Source: UBA8337 sp038143435 (GTDB taxonomy: Bacteria; Pseudomonadota; Alphaproteobacteria; RS24). Taken from it: DNA of 64,000 nt. Location of the stretch: positions 62,001 to 126,000 of the forward strand of contig JAYQLX010000006.1 in assembly GCA_038143435.1 (NCBI GenBank), read 5' to 3'. The position numbers and the translations under genes were made by a program. The notes under the pieces were generated by a model, which worked only from the letters and a program-made list of their open reading frames with translations, did no database searches and had not been told where the DNA came from. Every line of letters begins with the position of its first letter. The first letter of the stretch is position 1. Shown here one piece after another: positions 9,385-17,318 of the stretch.

Positions 9385-10926
9385 TTAATTATCCGGCGTG
9401 AAAATATTAATTTGGTTTTCATTGACCGCCAGCGAGCCTTTCAGGCCGATGCCATCTTCTGCCATCAGGCGGTCAATCTGACCGCCCTCGCGGGTCATAT
9501 GCGCGCAAAAGCGTTCGCCGCTTTCCATGCGCCCGATAATAATGCCATCGGCATCTTTACCGGCGACATGCGCCACCGTGTAGCTTTCAATCGTGCCCGT
9601 GCCATTGGCTTCATCGACAAAAGGCAATTTATCCATCGCGTCAATTTTGCCCTGCAAGACGCTCGGGGCTTGGCGTTGCCAGTCGCCTTCAAACGGGGTT
9701 GTGGAATAAAGCCCCAGCGAATGCTTGGTCAAAAACCAGCCATTGCCGTTGCAAAAACCTTTACTGCCCGGATTGGCGCGCAGCTTTTGCGCCATCAGCG
9801 CCACTGACATCAGCGTATAAGCATTTCCTGCCCCACCGAAATAAGGCAGGCCGCCGGTTACGGTGAAGGGGCGCGGGTCGTCTTCGGCAATGCCCATTTC
9901 ACGGCACGCCACCTCCACCGCCACGGGGAAGCACGAATAAAGGTCGAAATAATCAATATCCGAGACCTGCCAACCGGCCATATCCAGCGCCAGTTCGGCC
10001 ATGCCTTTCATGGCGTGGCTGCGATGCAGGTCTGGGCGTTCAATCGGGTTCCAAATATCATTGGCTTCGGCGCAGCCGTGCAGATAGACCCACTTGCTTT
10101 CATCAATGCCCATCTCACGCGCCTTGCCGACCGAGGTCAGAATGACCGCCGAGGCTTGGTCAATACGAATGACCGAGTTCATATATTTCGGATAGGGATA
10201 ACCGACCAAGCGATTGGCGTCATTGACCGTGGCGATTTCCTGTGCCGTGCGCGCAACCGGAAACCAGCTATAAGGGTTTTGCGCCGCCACTTCGGTAAAG
10301 GGCTGCATCAACTCACCCAGCTTTTGCATATGGGTCGGCATATCGCGGCCAAGATGATGGCGCAGCGCGTTTTCAAATATCGGATAATAATTGACCGGAT
10401 AATAGAGCATGTGACGCCGCTCGACCGGCGAACAGCCGTCTTTTTCAACGCCGATTTCCTCGCGCGGGCCATCAACATCATCGTTCCAACCGGCGCTCTG
10501 GCTGTGGTCAACCCCCTGCCCCAGCGCCGCCATAATAGAGCCAAGCCCCTCGCCGCCGACCAGCATGGCCGTGCCGACATCGCCATTGGCGATGCGCTCG
10601 GCCAATTCATTAATCATCATTTGTGGAGAATTGCCGCCGGTCGCCGCAATCAGCGCTTGCGCCGGTTCAATGTCCAAATGGCGCGCCACACTGAGGCCGA
10701 TATTATTATATTTGCCGAAAGGCAGATTGCGCCCTTCCGGCGAGTCCGTAACAAAACGAATGCCCGCTACCGTATCAATATGCGCCTTATCCAGCGCCGC
10801 GTCGGTAATCGCGGTTGTCGCTGCCTCAGCCAGCAGCGCCAGCGGCGATTTGGCTTTGCTTGCATCTTTTTCTTTTTGAACCGTCAGACCGCTGCCGATT
10901 AAAATAGGTGTATTATCGTTTGGCAT
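9385..10926 (-). CDS. Thiolase-like protein (TLP1 type) with extra C-terminal domain
   Basis: The 513-residue protein has the thiolase fold signatures AMLVGGEGLGS and DIDYFDLYSCFPVAVEVACREMG, and ends with an added domain of about 90 residues typical of thiolase-like protein type 1. Where ordinary thiolases carry the nucleophilic cysteine (CGSG) this protein reads AATGGNSP, with no cysteine. The second active-site region reads KHSLGLYST instead of the usual GHP. It is therefore probably not a standard acetyl-CoA acetyltransferase, although such proteins are often annotated that way; the reaction is unknown. Start 10926 follows a purine-rich GGGGGGAG. It is first in an operon with the phosphatase. 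Confidence 0.85.
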   Translation of the reverse strand: MPNDNTPILIGSGLTVQKEKDASKAKSPLALLAEAATTAITDAALDKAHIDTVAGIRFVTDSPEGRNLPFGKYNNIGLSVARHLDIEPAQALIAATGGNSPQMMINELAERIANGDVGTAMLVGGEGLGSIMAALGQGVDHSQSAGWNDDVDGPREEIGVEKDGCSPVERRHMLYYPVNYYPIFENALRHHLGRDMPTHMQKLGELMQPFTEVAAQNPYSWFPVARTAQEIATVNDANRLVGYPYPKYMNSVIRIDQASAVILTSVGKAREMGIDESKWVYLHGCAEANDIWNPIERPDLHRSHAMKGMAELALDMAGWQVSDIDYFDLYSCFPVAVEVACREMGIAEDDPRPFTVTGGLPYFGGAGNAYTLMSVALMAQKLRANPGSKGFCNGNGWFLTKHSLGLYSTTPFEGDWQRQAPSVLQGKIDAMDKLPFVDEANGTGTIESYTVAHVAGKDADGIIIGRMESGERFCAHMTREGGQIDRLMAEDGIGLKGSLAVNENQINIFTPDN

Positions 10927-11110
10927 GAAACTCCCCCCGCTTGGCGGCGAGTGTATCGGCAGCGGCGCACTATTTGAAGCCAATTATGCGTTTTGCGGTA
11001 TTTTTTGCGATAAATGCACAAAAAATAGCCAGCTGTATAATTTTTAATCATATTTGCTCGAATTGCCTGCCTACGCTCGGCAAAGCCTTGACGAATCTAA
11101 CACCCCATAT

Positions 11111-11127
11111 TTGGCACGCTTTTTGCA
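11111..11127 (+). promoter_or_regulatory. Sigma-54 (RpoN) promoter of glnBA
   Basis: TTGGCACGCTTTTTGCA contains the invariant GG (11113-11114) and GC (11125-11126) exactly ten bases apart, the -24/-12 signature of RpoN. It lies 36 bases before the glnB ATG. No convincing NtrC palindrome was seen in the upstream 180 bases. Confidence 0.85.
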
Positions 11128-11162
11128 TCGGTAAGGGGAGAGATTATGTTCAGGAGACGACA

Positions 11163-11501
11163 ATGAAGAAGATTGAAGCCATAATAAAACCGTTCAAGCT
11201 GGACGAAGTCAAAGACGCTTTGCAAGAAGCCGGTATTCAAGGGATTACCGTTGTCGAGGCAAAAGGTTTTGGCCGCCAGAAAGGCCATACGGAACTTTAT
11301 CGCGGCGCAGAATACGTCGTGGACTTTCTTCCGAAAGTAAAACTTGAAGTTGTTGTTGCTGACAGTTTGCTTGAGGGGGCTATCGAAGCCATTAAAGGGG
11401 CAGCCGAAACCGGCCGCATCGGTGATGGCAAGATTTTCGTTTCCGACATCAGTGAAGCCATCCGTATTCGGACAGGCGAAACCGGCGACGAAGCCCTATA
11501 A
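11163..11501 (+). CDS. glnB: PII signal-transduction protein GlnB
   Basis: PII senses 2-oxoglutarate and ATP/ADP and reports nitrogen status to glutamine synthetase adenylylation and to NtrB. The 112-residue protein is full length. The T-loop has the uridylylation tyrosine Y51 in ELYRGAEYVVDFLPK, and the C-terminal GDGKIFVSDISEAIRIRTGE is standard. It is the first gene after a sigma-54 promoter and 35 bases upstream of glnA, the usual glnB-glnA operon. GlnK-type function cannot be excluded, but the glnA linkage favours GlnB. Confidence 0.97.
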   Translation: MKKIEAIIKPFKLDEVKDALQEAGIQGITVVEAKGFGRQKGHTELYRGAEYVVDFLPKVKLEVVVADSLLEGAIEAIKGAAETGRIGDGKIFVSDISEAIRIRTGETGDEAL

Positions 11502-11536
11502 CCCTAATTTTCACTGACCAGATTTGGAGATTTCGA

Positions 11537-12946
11537 ATGTCAGATGCTTCTACAGTTCAAAAAATGATCAAGGATAATGAGGTCCAATATGTTGACCTGC
11601 GTTTCACCGACCCGCGCGGTAAAATGCAGCACGTCACTCTGGACATCGACTTGATTGACGATGATTTCTTTGCCGAAGGCACCATGTTTGACGGTTCGTC
11701 AATCGCCGGCTGGAAAGCCATTAACGAGTCGGACATGGTTTTGATGCCCGACACCTCAACCGCGCGCCTTGATCCGTTCTACGCGCAACAAACGCTGACC
11801 CTGTTCTGCAATATTTTGGAGCCGAATTCAGGTGAAGCCTATAATCGCGACCCGCGCTCGACCGCGCTGCGCGCCGAAGAATATCTGAAGTCCACCGGCA
11901 TTGGTGACACGGTATATTTCGGCCCGGAAGCGGAGTTTTTCGTATTTGACGATGTGCGCTTCTCAACCGACCCCTACAATACGGGTTTCGCGCTGGACAG
12001 CTCCGAACTGCCGGACAATTCAGGCACGGAGTATGAGGCCGGTAATATGGGCCACCGTCCGCGCACCAAAGGCGGCTACTTCCCGGTCAATCCGGTCGAT
12101 AGCGGCCAAGACCTGCGTTCGGAAATGCTTTCCGTGATGAAAGAAATGGGCCTCGAAGTTGAAAAGCACCACCACGAAGTGGCGGCTGCCCAGCACGAGC
12201 TTGGCCTGAAATTCGGCACGCTGACCAGCATTGCTGACAGCCTGCAGCTTTACAAATATGTCGTGCACAACGTTGCCCATGCCTATGGCAAGTCAGCAAC
12301 CTTTATGCCGAAGCCGGTTGCCGGAGATAACGGCACGGGCATGCACTGCCACCAATCAATTTGGAAAGACGGCAAGCCGCTTTTCGCCGGTGACAAATAT
12401 GGGGATTTGAGCCAAGACTGCCTGTATTACATTGGCGGCATCATCAAGCACGCACGCGCGCTGAATGCCCTGACCAATCCGTCAACCAACAGCTATAAGC
12501 GTCTGATTCCAGGCTTTGAAGCACCGGTTCTGCTGGCTTACTCTGCCCGCAACCGTTCCGCTTCTTGCCGTATTCCGTTCGCCACATCGGCACCGGGCAA
12601 GCGTATTGAAATCCGCTTCCCTGACCCTACCGCCAACCCGTATCTGGCTTTCTCAGCCATGATGATGGCCGGTCTGGACGGTATCGAGAACAAAATCGAT
12701 CCGGGCGATCCGATGGATAAAGACCTTTACGAATTGCCGCCGGAAGAATTGGCAACCGTTCCGCAAGTCTGTGGCTCGCTGCGCGATGCCGCCGAAGCGC
12801 TGGACGCTGACCGCGACTTCCTGAAAAAAGGTGGGGTGATGGATGATGACCAAATCGACGGTTATCTCGAGCTCAAGTGGGAAGAAATCTACAATTACGA
12901 GCACACACCGCATCCGGTTGAATTCGACATGTATTACAGCGTCTAA
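11537..12946 (+). CDS. glnA: Glutamine synthetase type I
   Basis: This enzyme makes glutamine from glutamate, ammonia and ATP. The 469-residue length and the motifs FDGSSIAGW, NGTGMHCHQS and the NPYLAFSAMMMAGLDGI region are typical of the bacterial dodecameric GSI-beta type. The adenylylation tyrosine is present in DKDLYELPPEE near residue 398, so activity is probably controlled through GlnE and the co-transcribed GlnB. A strong terminator follows 42 bases after the stop. Confidence 0.98.
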   Translation: MSDASTVQKMIKDNEVQYVDLRFTDPRGKMQHVTLDIDLIDDDFFAEGTMFDGSSIAGWKAINESDMVLMPDTSTARLDPFYAQQTLTLFCNILEPNSGEAYNRDPRSTALRAEEYLKSTGIGDTVYFGPEAEFFVFDDVRFSTDPYNTGFALDSSELPDNSGTEYEAGNMGHRPRTKGGYFPVNPVDSGQDLRSEMLSVMKEMGLEVEKHHHEVAAAQHELGLKFGTLTSIADSLQLYKYVVHNVAHAYGKSATFMPKPVAGDNGTGMHCHQSIWKDGKPLFAGDKYGDLSQDCLYYIGGIIKHARALNALTNPSTNSYKRLIPGFEAPVLLAYSARNRSASCRIPFATSAPGKRIEIRFPDPTANPYLAFSAMMMAGLDGIENKIDPGDPMDKDLYELPPEELATVPQVCGSLRDAAEALDADRDFLKKGGVMDDDQIDGYLELKWEEIYNYEHTPHPVEFDMYYSV

Positions 12947-12987
12947 ATGAGACCATGACAGGGCGTTCCTCCCACGCCCTCCAACAG

Positions 12988-13022
12988 AACGCCCCTACTG
13001 CACATCAGTAGGGGCGTTTTTT
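12988..13022 (+). terminator. Rho-independent terminator of glnBA
   Basis: A perfect 13-base stem AACGCCCCTACTG/CAGTAGGGGCGTT with a five-base loop is followed by six T. It overlaps the last codons of the convergent gene at 12995-13276. Confidence 0.93.
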
Positions 13023-13276
13023 GTTGCCGCCAGTTCCAGCATCAAACCCGACACTTGCTCTCGCGGCATGGGGGCATCCTTATTGAACGTCAAATGCAGC
13101 AAGTCGCCCTCGCGGCGAATGGCAAATAAAGTATCTTCCGGCAAATAATCGGCACGCCCGATTTGCAACCAACGCACCAGCACATAACAAGGCAAGGCAA
13201 AACCGCCGAGCGCAGCGAGCAGCATAAAAATCTGCACCCCCGCCGACGCATTATAAAAAACATCCCCAAAACCCAT
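12995..13276 (-). CDS. Small membrane protein of unknown function
   Basis: This 93-residue protein has one hydrophobic segment at about residues 13-34 (GVQIFMLLAALGGFALPCYVL), then a soluble C-terminal part with EDTLFAIRREGDLLHLTFN. I do not recognise the family. Two adjacent ATGs exist; 13276 is chosen because GGAGG lies five bases upstream of it. Its final codons lie inside the glnA terminator hairpin, which supports a convergent arrangement with shared termination but also means the 3' end may have been shaped by the terminator. Confidence 0.6.
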   Translation of the reverse strand: MGFGDVFYNASAGVQIFMLLAALGGFALPCYVLVRWLQIGRADYLPEDTLFAIRREGDLLHLTFNKDAPMPREQVSGLMLELAATKNAPTDVQ

Positions 13277-13689
13277 CATCGCCTCCGTTTCTTATTGTTA
13301 AACGCGATACCGACACCTGCTGTCGCAGGTGCCGGGGCGTAACAAACCGAAACAAGAGTAACGGCCGCGACGTATTCCGCCGGGGCGTTATTTCGCCGCC
13401 ACCGGCTATAAGCACCCGCGAGCTTGCTGGCTAAGGTGCGCCTTGCCTCAGCGCAGCCTTGCAACGCAAGGCAAGTTGGCCGACCACTATGACCCCCATA
13501 TGCTTTGACAGACACCTCGAAGCCATATCAGTTGCTTGGCAACCCCCTATTTATGTTTATGCGCAGCCAGGCGTAACCTCCACCTCCAAGCCAACGAGTT
13601 GGCGGAGGTGTCGTTCGCGACTGCGCACGGGTCGTCGACGGCTAACGCCGTGGAGCGCAGCATGCCATGAATTGCATTAATCTAGACGC
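13277..13689. repeat. Non-coding 0.4-kb region with several hairpins
   Basis: No credible gene is seen here. Strong inverted repeats are present: CACCTGC/GCAGGTG at 13314-13331, GCACC/GGTGC at 13412-13439, CACCTCC-GCCAAC/GTTGGC-GGAGGTG at 13581-13610, and CTGCGC/GCGCAG around an inner ACGG-CCGT stem at 13621-13650. The 13412-13439 hairpin resembles in size and ends the one at 31846-31873, and both are followed by CGGCTAACG. This may be a family of palindromic intergenic repeats. Confidence 0.4.
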
Positions 13690-15015
13690 CTAACCATTCC
13701 AATGCGCGTTATAGGCGGCGGCGGCTTTTTTCTCGCTCGACTGATAGCCGGTAAAGGCCTTGAACACGCCGAGGTCGAGATCGGGCTCGCGCCCCTCGCC
13801 CATATTGATGATTTGCGTGCACCACCAGCCTTGCTGGCCCCAACCATTCAAGGCGGCAAAAGTGCGGAACGGCGAATTGAGGCCGAGCAATGGGCGTAGA
13901 AATTTCGGGCCAATCTCCAACGACTTCTCAAAAATCGTCGTGGTGTCTTCTGAGCCGTCAATCAGCTTATTGACAATCTGCGTATCAACACAAAGCGGAC
14001 GACCGAGACCAATCATGTCGCAAGCATCAGCCGCCAGCGCGGCATCCATTCCGGCGCGGGAGCGGAAACCGCCGGTTACCATCATCGGGTTTTTGAACAC
14101 GGCGCGAATGTCTTTCGCGTAATCGAGGAAATAGGCTTCGCGCGCCACCGTGCTTTCGCGCAAGGATTCAGCGCGATCGGGGTTCAGCGTCAAATTGTCG
14201 AGACCGACCAGTTTCGGTTGCTCATAAGTGCCGCCGGAAACTTCCAGCAAGTCCAGCCCCTCATCATTGAGCCAGGTGGCAACTTGCACCGACTCCTCAT
14301 GCGTGAAACCGCCCTTTTGGAAATCAGCCGAATTGAGCTTCAGCGCGACGGGGAATTTATCACCCACCGCTTTGCGCACGGCGCGAATGGCTTCCAGCAA
14401 AAGCCGTGCACGGTTTTCAAGGCTACCGCCCCATTCATCGGTGCGCGTGTTCACATCCGGCGAGAGAAACTCAGACAGCAAATAGCCATGCGCGCCATGC
14501 AATTGCACGCCGGTAAAGCCCGTGTCTTGCGCCACTTTCGCGGTATGGGCAAAGCGCTGAATAATATCGAGAATTTCATCATGCTCCAGCGCACGCGGCT
14601 TGCCGAAAGCAGCGCCCGGCATTTTCAACTGCACATCGGATGGGCCGACCGGTGTCGGTGCAACAGCGGCCGGTGTTTGGCGTCCGGCATGCGAGATTTG
14701 CATCCATAAATGCGTATTGTTTTTCGTGCCCGCCTCTGCATAGGCCTGCAGGCGCGAGATTTGTTCATTGCTCTGCTCGCCCTCAATCACCACATTGGCA
14801 GGGCGCTCGAGATAGCGATGGTCAATCTGCACATTGCCAGTCAGCAAAATGCCCGAGCCGCCTTCGGCCCAACGCGAATACAGCGTCACGTGCTTGTCAG
14901 TGGCGCGGTTTTGCTCATCTGCCAGACCTTCCGTCATCGCCGCTTTGCAAATACGGTTTTTGATTTCGGCCCCGCAGGGCAAAACAAGTGATTTTTCTAT
15001 ATTAACGTTGCTCAT
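13690..15015 (-). CDS. NADH:flavin oxidoreductase (Old Yellow Enzyme family)
   Basis: The 441-residue protein matches the FMN-dependent OYE family, which reduces activated alkenes with NAD(P)H. It has KNRICKAAMTEGLAD at the start, HAGRQTPAAV, the substrate-binding GVQLHGAHGYLLSEFLSPDVN, and NRARLLLEAIRAVRKAVGD. A C-terminal part after about residue 370 (SPFRTFAALNGWGQQGWW) is short, so it lacks the second flavin and NAD domains of 2,4-dienoyl-CoA reductase. GGGAGG precedes the ATG at 15015. It diverges from parE across 70 bases. Confidence 0.92.
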   Translation of the reverse strand: MSNVNIEKSLVLPCGAEIKNRICKAAMTEGLADEQNRATDKHVTLYSRWAEGGSGILLTGNVQIDHRYLERPANVVIEGEQSNEQISRLQAYAEAGTKNNTHLWMQISHAGRQTPAAVAPTPVGPSDVQLKMPGAAFGKPRALEHDEILDIIQRFAHTAKVAQDTGFTGVQLHGAHGYLLSEFLSPDVNTRTDEWGGSLENRARLLLEAIRAVRKAVGDKFPVALKLNSADFQKGGFTHEESVQVATWLNDEGLDLLEVSGGTYEQPKLVGLDNLTLNPDRAESLRESTVAREAYFLDYAKDIRAVFKNPMMVTGGFRSRAGMDAALAADACDMIGLGRPLCVDTQIVNKLIDGSEDTTTIFEKSLEIGPKFLRPLLGLNSPFRTFAALNGWGQQGWWCTQIINMGEGREPDLDLGVFKAFTGYQSSEKKAAAAYNAHWNG

Positions 15016-15085
15016 GAACTACCTCCCACGGCTTGTGTCGGGTAAACTAGCAATCGAATCACAAACTGCAAGTGCGGAGTGCCTT

Positions 15086-17128
15086 ATGGCGAAAAAGAAA
15101 TCAGCCGATTTGTTCGATGAGGCACCGGTGGCCAAAGCCACGGCCAAAAAATCCGCTGCCAGACCGAAGAAAAACGCCGAAAAAGGCTATTCCGCTGCGG
15201 ATATTGAAGTGCTTGAAGGACTGGAGCCGGTGCGCCGCCGCCCGGGCATGTATATTGGCGGCACAGACAGCCGCGCCATGCACCATCTCTTCGCCGAGGT
15301 CATCGACAATTCGATGGATGAGGCAGTGGCCGGTCATGCCAGCTTTATCGAAGTCGAGTTTATGGAAGGCAATCGCCTGTCCGTGCGCGATAATGGGCGC
15401 GGTATCCCGGTTGACCCGCACCCGAAATATAAAGACAAATCCGCCCTTGAAGTGATTATGACGACGCTGCATGCGGGCGGTAAATTCGGCGGCGAAGCTT
15501 ATGACACATCGGGCGGTTTGCACGGTGTCGGCGTGTCGGTGGTCAATGCGCTGGCTTCCGACCTTGTGGTTGAGGTAGCCCGCGACCAGACCTTGCATCG
15601 GCAAGAATTTTCGTGCGGCCTCGCCAAAGGCAAAGTGAAAAAAGTCGGGGAAGCGAAAAACAAACGCGGCACCACGGTCAGCTTTGTGCCCGATGAAGAT
15701 ATTTTCGGCAAAATCCAGTTTGATCCGGCACGACTCTATTCTATGGCGAAAGCCAAAGCCTATTTGTTTGGCGGTGTTGAAATTCGCTGGCGCTGCGACC
15801 CGTCGCTGATTAAGGACGAAGAAAAATGCCCGGCTGAAGACACGCTGAAATTCCCCAATGGGCTGCAAGACTATTTGGAAGAGCAAATCGGCGGTCGCGC
15901 TGTCGTCACGCCGCAAGCCTTTGCCGGTAAAGTGCAAAAAACCGGCGGCCACGGCAGTGTGGAATGGGCCGTCACTTGGGTCGCTGCCGGTATCGGCAAT
16001 GCCGATGGCATGAATGCCAGCTATTGCAACACTGTGCCGACGCCTGAAGGCGGCACCCATGAGCAAGGTATGCGCGCCGCCCTGACCAAAGGGTTGAAAG
16101 CCTATGGCGACCGTATCAACAATAAGAAAGCCAGCATCATCACCGGTGAAGATGTGATGGGTACAGCCGCCGCTTTAGTATCGGTATTTGTGCGCGAGCC
16201 GGAATTTCAAGGCCAGACCAAAGACAAACTGGCAACGCCGGAAGCGGCGAAAATCGTTGAAACGACTTTGCGCGACCATTTTGAGCATTATCTCACCTCC
16301 GCCCCTGCCGACGCTGACAAGCTGCTGGGCTGGGTGATTGACCGAGCCGAGGAGCGTGTGCGCCGCCGCCAAGAAAAAGAAGTTAGCCGCAAATCTGCCG
16401 TGCGCAAATTGCGTCTGCCCGGCAAGCTGGCCGACTGCTCACAAAAAGCCAGCGAGGGTGCGGAACTGTTTATCGTTGAGGGCGACAGCGCCGGTGGTTC
16501 GGCCAAACAAGGCCGCAACCGCAAAAATCAAGCCATATTGCCCTTGCGCGGCAAAATTTTGAATGTCGCCAATGCGACGCAAGCGAAAATGCAACAAAGC
16601 CAGCAAATCGCTGACCTCGTGCTGGCGCTCGGCTGCGGCATGGGCGCGTCTTATGACGAGGCGCGGCTGCGTTATGAGAAAATCATCATCATGACCGATG
16701 CCGATGTCGATGGCGCGCATATTGCCGCCCTGCTCGTCACCTTTTTCCACGAGCAAATGCCCGACCTTATCCGTCAGGGCCATCTTTACATCGCCGTGCC
16801 GCCGCTTTATCGCCTCGCGCAAGGCGCCAAAACCTTTTACGCGCGCGATGATGAACACCGCGAGGAATTGCTGAAAACCGAGTTTCGCGCCAATGCGAAA
16901 GTCGATGTCAGCCGCTTTAAGGGCTTGGGTGAGATGCTGCCCGCGCAATTGAAAGAAACCACCATGATGCCCGGCTCGCGCACGCTGCTGCAGGTTGAAA
17001 TTCCGGAAGAAGAAAGCAAAGCCACGGCCAAAACGGTGAAAGATTTAATGGGCAATAAGCCTGAGCTGCGCTTCAAATTCATTCAAGAAAACGCCGCCTT
17101 TGCGGGCGAGGATATGCTGGATATTTAG
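15086..17128 (+). CDS. parE: DNA topoisomerase IV subunit B
   Basis: ParE supplies the ATPase of topoisomerase IV, which decatenates daughter chromosomes. The 680-residue protein has the GHKL ATPase motifs DNSMDEA and DNGRGIP, then GGLHGVGVSVVNALA. The toprim domain carries EGDSAGGSAKQGR and MTDADVDGAHI. Length and the lack of a GyrB-type insertion favour ParE over GyrB. A Lys/Ala-rich leader of about 30 residues precedes the ATPase domain. The start at 15086 follows GGAG. Confidence 0.95.
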   Translation: MAKKKSADLFDEAPVAKATAKKSAARPKKNAEKGYSAADIEVLEGLEPVRRRPGMYIGGTDSRAMHHLFAEVIDNSMDEAVAGHASFIEVEFMEGNRLSVRDNGRGIPVDPHPKYKDKSALEVIMTTLHAGGKFGGEAYDTSGGLHGVGVSVVNALASDLVVEVARDQTLHRQEFSCGLAKGKVKKVGEAKNKRGTTVSFVPDEDIFGKIQFDPARLYSMAKAKAYLFGGVEIRWRCDPSLIKDEEKCPAEDTLKFPNGLQDYLEEQIGGRAVVTPQAFAGKVQKTGGHGSVEWAVTWVAAGIGNADGMNASYCNTVPTPEGGTHEQGMRAALTKGLKAYGDRINNKKASIITGEDVMGTAAALVSVFVREPEFQGQTKDKLATPEAAKIVETTLRDHFEHYLTSAPADADKLLGWVIDRAEERVRRRQEKEVSRKSAVRKLRLPGKLADCSQKASEGAELFIVEGDSAGGSAKQGRNRKNQAILPLRGKILNVANATQAKMQQSQQIADLVLALGCGMGASYDEARLRYEKIIIMTDADVDGAHIAALLVTFFHEQMPDLIRQGHLYIAVPPLYRLAQGAKTFYARDDEHREELLKTEFRANAKVDVSRFKGLGEMLPAQLKETTMMPGSRTLLQVEIPEEESKATAKTVKDLMGNKPELRFKFIQENAAFAGEDMLDI

Positions 17129-17254
17129 ACGGGCTTTACATTCCGGCAAAAACATCTATCTTCCGCGCCATGAAGACAGGTCAGGCCGTGGTGGCCTGAT
17201 GTCAGGCCAGCATTCACAAAATGTGGTCTGAGCGCGTGACCAAGACGCAGCTTC

Positions 17255-17300
17255 GCGTTTCGCCTCCCGTATTTCACCGGAAACGCCGCATGCGAAACGC
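17255..17300 (+). promoter_or_regulatory. Inverted repeat in the leader of the DEAD-box helicase gene
   Basis: GCGTTTCGC at 17255-17263 and its exact complement GCGAAACGC at 17292-17300 lie 19 bases before the helicase ATG. A second hairpin TCAGGCC/GGCCTGA is at 17181-17199. A structured leader would suit an RNA helicase that controls its own mRNA, but this is inference. Confidence 0.35.
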
Positions 17301-17318
17301 CCAACACGGAAAGACGCT

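Noticed and set aside
10927..11110. NtrC binding site upstream of the glnB promoter
   Set aside because: No TGCACC-N5-GGTGCA-like palindrome could be found; isolated TGCAC strings are not paired.
13277..13515. Possible 79-residue gene on the minus strand
   Set aside because: It is Arg/Ala-rich with no family similarity, no good start signal, and spans several hairpins that suggest non-coding DNA.
17129..17318. Small protein upstream of the DEAD-box helicase
   Set aside because: Short open stretches on the minus strand overlap hairpins and have no start signal or similarity; the stretch is better read as an untranslated leader.
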